In this document: positions 63,456-64,000 of the stretch, piece by piece | How the letters are laid out: every line of letters starts with the position of its first letter | How positions within the stretch are numbered: the first letter of the stretch is position 1 | Assembly: GCA_029237695.1 (NCBI GenBank) | Contig: CM055278.1 | Location: forward strand, 73,709,188-73,773,187 | Origin: Conchocele bisecta | Taxonomy: Eukaryota > Mollusca > Bivalvia > Lucinida > Thyasiridae | Length of the DNA stretch: 64,000 nt | Direction: 5' to 3' | Notes under the pieces: generated by a model | The model's database searches: none | Told to the model about the DNA's origin: nothing | The model's input: the letters and a program-made list of their open reading frames with translations, nothing else | Program-made: the position numbers and the translations under genes

Positions 63456-64000
63456 GGATATAGTAATTATAGTAGGATATACAGTTGCTCATAGTAGCTA
63501 CAAGCACAGGGGCGTAGATCTACCAGTATTCACAAGGTGTGCTAAAGACATTTTACCTATCGTAAAACAGCAAATGGCCAGTCCATTCGTATCCGGTATT
63601 GAACTTACTATGTAAACATCTGGAGTAATTTAAGTGGAGATAATCAGCTGATTATACAGCAGGCACTTATACTAGGATCAATAAGAGATACAGTTTTTAG
63701 TGGATTGAAAGACTTGTTAATTAAGATGTGAAACATGTTGCAACTGTAATTTCTTTTGAATAACATATATGATGATCTGTGTTTATAATTTGTTTCAAAT
63801 ATCAAAACACAGCCGAATTGTTTCCAATATCAAAACACAGCCGAATTGAACACATAAATGTTACATCAACGCAATGTCGCACATTTTTTACCGAGCCTCG
63901 CTAAATTCTACCTGAATTGAAACGGCTTAGCAAACTAATGCTGCAACTTACAAATTGTGGCTAAACTGGCGGTGATTTCGTTTAGTACATTCATCCAAAC
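63456..64000. other. Window end, one short duplication
   Basis: 63797-63850 is a tandem duplication of 'ccaatatcaaaacacagccg' type (about 29 bp x 2). A possible first exon of the minus-strand gene would lie here, but I could not place it. Confidence 0.45.

Noticed and set aside
1..64000. Bacterial operons, ribosome binding sites, phage or CRISPR systems
   Set aside because: Spliced-gene signals, SINE and MITE content and the lack of long ORFs indicate an animal nuclear genome.

Overview
This window looks like nuclear DNA of an animal, most likely a bivalve mollusc. That is an inference from repeat style: short TIR/palindrome elements, tRNA-headed SINE-like repeats, and many elements built on tandem units starting 'gaccttgacc'. 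There is no bacterial organisation: no operons, ribosome binding sites or dense ORFs. Nearly all listed short ORFs lie inside repeats. No reverse transcriptase, complete transposase, rRNA or functional tRNA gene was recognised.

The best coding content is a pair of related single-coding-exon genes facing tail to tail about 24.5 kb apart: 35974-36939 (+, 321 aa) and 61460-62605 (-, 381 aa). Both start with a short Pro/Tyr-rich segment (KPYPGY) and continue as tandem ~36-residue modules beginning R-[VI]-K-P-E-A. Both have a 3' splice site just upstream of the ATG, so the first intron lies in the 5' UTR. In both, the same palindromic transposon sits in that upstream intron in the same orientation relative to the gene. 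The second gene carries a duplicated block of three modules (two x 107 aa). I do not recognise the family. A convincing first coding exon of a third, small gene is at 31878-31943 (+), with a possible second exon at 34652-34780. A broken ORF at 7861-8097 lies inside a TTAA-flanked element and has a perfect NRF1-type palindrome about 50 bp upstream.

Layout: 0.35-1.71 kb is a ~54-bp minisatellite; 1.7-11.9 kb is SINE-like copies, palindromic MITEs, a compound palindrome (4.8-5.5 kb) and two TTAA-flanked elements (6.2-8.3 kb); 12.2-14.2 kb is a MITE, an 868-bp foldback element with an 8-bp target duplication, and a Helentron-like element with ~175-bp repeats; 14.5-22 kb is MITEs, a mariner-like 2-kb element (17.2-19.2 kb) and a Harbinger-like 1.3-kb element (20.6-21.9 kb); 22.4-31.4 kb is mostly Helentron-like tandem arrays; 31.6-37 kb is the gene-bearing, repeat-poorer stretch; 37-42.9 kb includes a triply nested MITE and a 1.5-kb Helentron-like insertion whose empty site can be read from a sister copy; 43.0-46.9 kb is a 3.9-kb element with ~340-bp inverted ends; 47-56.7 kb is MITEs and SINEs, one with a clean 12-bp target duplication; 56.8-60.2 kb is a composite Helentron-like locus; 61.4-63.5 kb is the second repeat-protein gene.

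The strongest non-coding result is that the mobile elements can be sorted into families by their ends and target duplications (TTAA, CWG, AT, TA, TTA, 6 bp, 8 bp, 11-12 bp, none), often because one element interrupts another at a position where an uninterrupted sister copy is present in this same window. All comparisons were made by eye, and family names from databases were not checked.
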